In this document: positions 59,195 to 64,000 of the stretch, piece after piece
Position numbering within the stretch: position 1 is the stretch's first letter
Layout: the number at the start of each line of letters is the position of its first letter
Origin: Aphelocoma coerulescens
Taxonomy: Eukaryota; Chordata; Aves; Passeriformes; Corvidae
Direction: 5' to 3'
Length of the DNA: 64,000 bases
Assembly (NCBI RefSeq): GCF_041296385.1
Contig: NW_027183960.1
Coordinates: 2,279,001-2,343,000, forward strand
Notes under the pieces: model-generated
Told to the model about the DNA's origin: nothing
Seen by the model: only the letters and a program-made list of their open reading frames with translations
Database searches by the model: none
Made by a program: the position numbers and the translations under genes

Positions 59195-59852
59195 TGTGAA
59201 AAACGAAGTTCACTCTCCTGTGAGAATTTAAAGGGGTTTAATATAAAGACAATAAGAGACACATCAAATAAAGCAACGGGGTAACAGCCAGTTGCCTTGG
59301 CGCTCTGCCAAGAGCACACCTGATGCCAGAGGTCAGTCCTTTTTATACCGTTTTTACTGTCTGTTCTTTATTCATATTAAAACTTTTCCTGGAGCTGTTC
59401 TGCATGGCCACTCCTTGGTTCCGCCTTTTTAGAGCGTGCCTAGTCTTCTGCCTTGTGGTTTTATTTCTCTTGATTCTTGGGGTTGGGCCCGCTAGGCAAG
59501 AGTCGATGGTAGGGTGGATTTCTTAATTCTCCAGACAGTCAGGGCTGATTGCAGCTTTGGGCCTCTTCGTCTCTCCGGGCAGAGTGGTGATAAAATCTCC
59601 CGGACTCTCCTGGCCGCCCGTTCTCCGGGCGGAGTAGCCTTTGGGCCCTTTTGCTCCCTAGACAAAGTGTTGATTAGCAGCTTTTCGGGCCTCATCCTCT
59701 GTTCGTTTGGAGGTTATCTTACGTGCTCACACTTGCTAACATTCTTGCTAAAAAGAGAGAAAACTACATCCACACAGCAGAAAGCATTTCTAACGTTATA
59801 TAATATCTACTTTATACTTTGCGAGAAGCTAATATAATATATGTTTATAACA
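59195..59852 (-). mobile_element. 3' LTR of ERV-young (copy D)
   Basis: 658 bp, the same length as the copy A 3' LTR and almost identical to it (one clear difference, TTTTCC against TTCTCC near 59387). It is far closer to the A 3' LTR than the two A LTRs are to each other. TATAAAAA lies at 59340-59347. Confidence 0.95.
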
Positions 59853-59869
59853 ATCCCCCCTTTTCTATT

Positions 59870-61748
59870 TTATAAATCATTTGGCTTGAGCAATAATTCT
59901 TTTTTCTTGGCTTCTAATGTCTGTTCGTTCTTTTCACAGATCAATTTGGCTTCTTCAAGAGGGTCTTTTGTATCACTTTGTCTTTTTAATACCATAATTT
60001 TTTGTGCTGTTCCAGACATAGCCAACTTTGGGTCAGTAGGCATTGCCACAACTTGCATGCCTTGAACTATGCTGGTGATTAGCCGAATAAAGCGGGGGAT
60101 CAAGCAAGGGAGAAATATTAGACTAGCTGTAGCACATAAGAGGAAGAAACCTAGCTTCTTCCACCATTCTTTCCCCAATATGCCATCCCACCAGTTAGCA
60201 GACATCATTGATTCCCATTTTTGGACTGGTACATGGGCTATTTTTCTGATTTGGTTGGCCATATCTAGAACGGCATCCCCATTGTCATCAATTTTTAAAC
60301 AACAGTCCGATGTATTGAACTTCCTGCACACACCGCCTTCTTCGGCCAGTAAATAGTCTAAAGCCAGCCTATTTTGATGTATTGCAGCTCTGGTTTGGCG
60401 TTGCTGGCTGACTATTAATTCCATAGCCCCAGCTGTTTCATTGGTTATGATTTCTACAAGAGCTTGGAGTCTGATGATACGATTCAGCATGTAAATTGGG
60501 GTCTGATATCCCCAACTTCCATCTTGTGCTTAGGTAGCTGGCCCATCTGTTTCTAATATTCGTTCAGGGGGCCATTCCTCATCTTTCCATTTTTGGAATC
60601 CTCCAATTAAATCTCTTTTCTTTCTTTTGAAGTCTTCATAGAGAGGTATACCTAATTGATCTCCCACTGGTTCTGGGAAAAGGAAAAACCCTGGTTGAAT
60701 GATTCTTAGTGTACAACTCCCTTTCCAATGTGAAGGGAGTCTTGGGGATGCCCTTTTCCCACATATCCAAAAGAAGCCATCTGGTGCTTTCCAATAATCA
60801 CCTTCTTGTTGATTTATATTCTCCCCAAATTTGGCTATTTCTGGGATTCCAAAATAAGGATTTTTCCTCGTGTCATTACACTGAAAGAGTCCAACTTCAT
60901 GATCATATACACAGTCTTTTCCTTTTTTCTGGGCTCAATACCAAGTTGGTTTTTCTGGGACCCACCACCTTGAAGTTTTGTTACTCACTTTATAGCTTTT
61001 ACAGGGAGTGTTTCCTACTTCATTAAGAAAGTTTATCCCAGTTCGCCAGAGGCATTCTTCCCCTATCACTGTTGAACTTAAAATCCACCCCTCAGGTCGG
61101 TTCCCCCCTCTTATATTTGTCCGGTTCCATTTAAGGAGTTCTACCGGGCCTACGCTGCTACCTTTCCGTGGCCATTCTTCTGTCATTAAAGCTCCTCCAC
61201 AGACCCAACAGTTGGTTATGTTAAGTTCTTTACCTATCCTCTCCCCCAATTCCACAAACAGGTTTTTTCCTAACCTTGGGGTTTTTTCCTCTTTGTTGTT
61301 TGAGCTTTGCATACAGGTCCTGGCGTGGTGAGGTGAATATAGGGCGAGGTTGCTGTGCTGGCTTTGTATCTTTACTTACCACTTGCTCTTTTACCAAATC
61401 TTGGACTGTTCCCCTGGTGGCAGCTGTGGAGCAAATCTATTTTTCTCCTTTTGGACAATTGCTTCTTAGTCTGTTTCCACTTGTTCCTAAATTTTCTGTA
61501 ATCCAATATTTTTCTCCTTTATGCATGCAAATACCTAATTTGGATGAGTCATAACAGTGACTGTTGGTATGGGTATGAGTAATAAGAAAGAAGCCCCGGT
61601 GTCTTTCCATGTAGAGCTTTCAATAGCATTTGTAACATGGTCTTGCCGGTGTCCCAAAAGGGACCAGGAGAAGTGACAAAAGAAGGAATAACAGAGGTCC
61701 GGCATGGCTTATACTCCCACCTCCCTTGCCTATGAGGTTGCAACCCAT
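59870..61748 (-). pseudogene. env: Envelope gene of ERV-young, broken (copy D)
   Basis: Copy of 14005-15883. It has the same signal peptide region, CxxC (61199-61210), stop at 60935-60937, furin-like RKKR (60614-60625) and intact 206-codon TM frame (59870-60490). A few substitutions distinguish it, for example Cys to Arg in the membrane-proximal segment (LIPRF against LIPCF). At the SU start the frame no longer yields the same long open reading as in A. Non-functional. Confidence 0.9.
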
Positions 61749-62325
61749 AGCAGGTGTATTGGATCTTCTCGGTGGCGAGTACAGTGGCCGACCCGGTCTT
61801 GCCCTCTATTTCCTTGTCACTTCCTTTGTAGCTTTTAGGCAAATTTCTTTTGGCACCTTTTTAACTGTAGTATCTTATCGTATCTTAGGTGTTTCCCATT
61901 CAACAGGCACTAGTAATTCCCATCTGCAGAGCAAAGTTATTGCTTTTGTTGCTTATGATTTTGTCTGGATAGGGGGTTGATTTTGTGCTTGACACCCTTT
62001 ACAACTAGGGTGTCGACGGTGTGAAATGCCAATTTCCCTCTAGATTAATTACTTATATTTGACGTGGTTGGCATGCCCCGTGTTAGAATGATTCAAACAG
62101 GGTATATGATGTGGCACTGATGGAAGTTGTGATTCTCCCCCTTCTTAATACAAATCACAGGCTAGAATCAGGACATGAGAGTTCCCTGTTTGATCCAGTC
62201 CCAACCCTTCCTGTTTGAAGTGAGAATATTCTTCTCCACGATGTCCCAGAATTTGTCCAGGGGCCACTGATATAAATTTGGCTTTTACTTCTCAGTTAGG
62301 TGTGATTCTTTGCATATCCCTTGGA

Positions 62326-63734
62326 TTATTTAGATTGTTCTAGCTCATTGCCACCTGGTCTCCGTTTAAGAATCAATTTGGTATCACCTGGTTTGGATAT
62401 TACAGTCCACTCTTCAGGTTCTTTTACAGGTCCTTTGATTCTGCTGGCATGGATCTACCCTCGTTCCTTGGTCTGGATTGCGGCCTCAGTCATCAGCAGT
62501 ACCTGAAAAGGACCCTCCCATTGTGGAGTCAAAGATTGTTCTTTCCATGTTTTTACTAGTACCCATTCCCCTGAATGGATATTATGAATTTTGAACTCCA
62601 AAGCTGTGGTTTGAGGGATCATTCCTTTCAGCCGCAAATTTTCAAGTGTTCTGGCAATTGCGGTGACATATTTTTTGACACTTACTTCTCCTACTTCATA
62701 AGTGGCTGTTTCATGTTGAGCAGTAAGGAAGGGTAATCCGAACATCATCTCATAAGGAGACACTCCCAGGTCTGACCTGGGCTGTGTTCGGCCTCTCAAC
62801 AGAGCCAAAGGTAAGCATTTTACCCATGACATTTGAGTTTCAATCATTAATTTTGTTAAAGTTTTTTTCAAAGTCTGGTTCACTCTTTCTACTTGGCCTG
62901 AACTTTGTGGGTGCCAGGGGGTATGTAATTCCCATTTTATTCCCAAGGCTTGAGTTATTTGTTGTAAGACTTTGGATGTAAAATGTGTTCTTCTATCTGA
63001 GTTTATTTTATTAACCATTCCATATCTGGGAATAATTTGTTCCAGAAGGGTTTTGCATACTATGTTAGCTGTAGCTCTAGTAGCAGGAACTGCTTCTACC
63101 CAACAAGTTAGGTGGTCTGCTATTACTAATAGGAACTTCCATCTCTGTATTTGAGGAAGTTTAGTGAAATCTACTTGGATACTTTGGAATGGTCGCAGAG
63201 CTAACTCACGGCCTCCTAATGTTGTTTTTCTCATTATTTTCCTAGTCACTCTTTGGCAAGTTCTACAGTTCCCAGTTATTTGTTTTGCTACCCCAAAGAT
63301 TCCAATACACCCATAATTTTTTAGAAAATGATCACACAAGCTAGCTTGAGTACCCCAATGAGTTTTTTGATGCATATCTTCTAATATTCTCTTAGTGAGT
63401 GGCTTATTAAGTAACTGTCTCCCATCAGGAAGTTTCCGTTTTCCAGATTGATCTTGTTCTCCCCCTATCTTAAATAATTCTTTTTCTTCTTCTTTACTAA
63501 ATTTGGGGATTTCCAATTCTCCCCTTTCTGGGGTCAGGATTAACAGAATTGGTTCAGTCCCATTTTCTGCTGCATCTTTGGCTTCTTGGTCTGCTAGGTT
63601 ATTCCCTCTTATTTCTGGGGTCATCCCTTCTTGGTGTCCTTTGATATGCACTACGGCTATTTCTTCAGGCAATTTTAATGCTTCCAACACTTCTGAAATC
63701 AGGCCTTCATGTATCAGTTCTTTCCCCTTTGAAT
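62326..63734 (-). pseudogene. pol: pol 3' part of ERV-young: RNase H end and integrase (copy D)
   Basis: Copy of 16461-17869 with the identical 411-codon translation from 63690, the same TAG at 62455-62457 and the same DRRTHF change. It keeps the catalytic Asp, Asp and Glu positions of integrase. Confidence 0.92.
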
Positions 63735-64000
63735 TTAGTAAACCCCTTTCTTCCCAGATCTTTCCAAAGGTATGTACTTTGAATCAGTATAGACGGTCCC
63801 CTTTTTGTGTGCTAAATGCTCCAGTGCTCTCTTTAGAGCGTATAATTCACAAGACTGCGCCGACCAATTTGAAGGTAGTTTTCCTTTTTCGATGGCCTGC
63901 ATATTTATCCCATCGACTAAGGCATATCTTGACATTCTTTTTCCTTGCAAGCATCTGGATGAACCATCCACATATATTCTTTCCTCTTCTAAGAGGGCTT
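63735..64000 (-). pseudogene. pol: pol RNase H part of ERV-young (copy D, truncated by the window)
   Basis: Copy of 17870-18135. It shows DGSS, CELYALKRAL and YTDSKY and the same frame break after YTDSKY as in copy A. It continues beyond the window. Confidence 0.9.

Larger units (their letters stand above)
56168..64000 (+). repeat. Segmental duplication copy D (partial, runs off the window)
   Basis: Direct copy of A from A position 10302 to about 18135, offset 45866 then 45865. It starts abruptly inside the ERV-old envelope remnant and includes the CpG-rich block and the 3' half of ERV-young (minus strand). Bases 56165-56167 belong to neither flank. It shares the A-type variants, for example the early stop in the ERV-old transmembrane remnant at 57432-57434. 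Confidence 0.95.
59195..64000 (-). mobile_element. ERV-young provirus, 3' part (copy D, runs off the window)
   Basis: Same insertion as in A: identical flank (AACAACTTCTCTC) and LTR start. 3' LTR 59195-59852, polypurine tract, env and the 3' part of pol are present; the 5' half lies outside. It shares the internal stops and frameshifts of copy A, so it arose by duplication of the provirus and is not a separate integration. Confidence 0.96.

Noticed and set aside
59195..59852. Copy D LTR as an independent solo LTR or new insertion
   Set aside because: Env and pol follow it with the same breaks and flank as copy A, so it belongs to a duplicated provirus.

Overview
This is vertebrate nuclear DNA, most probably from a bird. 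It is dominated by endogenous retroviruses (ERVs), a kilobase-scale satellite and very recent segmental duplication. I recognise no intact host protein-coding gene, no tRNA or rRNA gene and no CRISPR array. The bird assignment is an inference from the retroviral types: a gamma-type ERV with an avian-looking envelope and a class II (betaretrovirus-like) remnant. ERV density plus near-identical palindromes suggests an ampliconic, heterochromatic or W-like region, but the sequence cannot prove that.

Layout. One segment occurs in four copies. Copy A is 1-13329 and resumes at 23422-24130 after an ERV insertion. Copy B is inverted, 28208-45134. Copy C is direct, 45212-56164. Copy D is direct and partial, 56168-64000, cut by the window end. 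B and C form a large palindrome with arms of about 10.95 kb (28208-39168 and 45212-56164) around a 6-kb satellite spacer. A and B form a second inverted repeat around 13.3-30.4 kb.

In the A orientation each copy carries, in order: a ~1.39-kb satellite family with an internal orientation switch; about 1.3 kb without recognisable genes; a 1.2-kb stretch rich in the pentamer GGCAA ending in a (GT)n tract; an old, internally deleted gamma-type ERV ('ERV-old': LTR, integrase remnant, envelope remnant, LTR); a ~1-kb CpG-rich block; and a short unrecognised flank. D starts abruptly inside the ERV-old envelope.

In A and D a second, younger gamma-type provirus ('ERV-young', minus strand) sits just after the CpG-rich block. 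The A copy is complete from LTR to LTR (13330-23421): 5' LTR, tRNA-Pro-like primer site, gag, pol, env, polypurine tract and 3' LTR. Every gene is disabled by stops or frameshifts. B and C keep the empty pre-integration site, so a 4-bp target duplication can be read directly. Between A and B, 24130-28207 holds a minus-strand LTR-like fragment, a deleted class II ERV with its 3' LTR, and about 2 kb of mostly unrecognised DNA.

The genes do not form a working pathway. The window records a history: ERV-old inserted; the segment was multiplied and inverted; ERV-young entered one lineage; that lineage (A/D) and the empty lineage (B/C) were then copied so recently that the paralogues remain almost identical.
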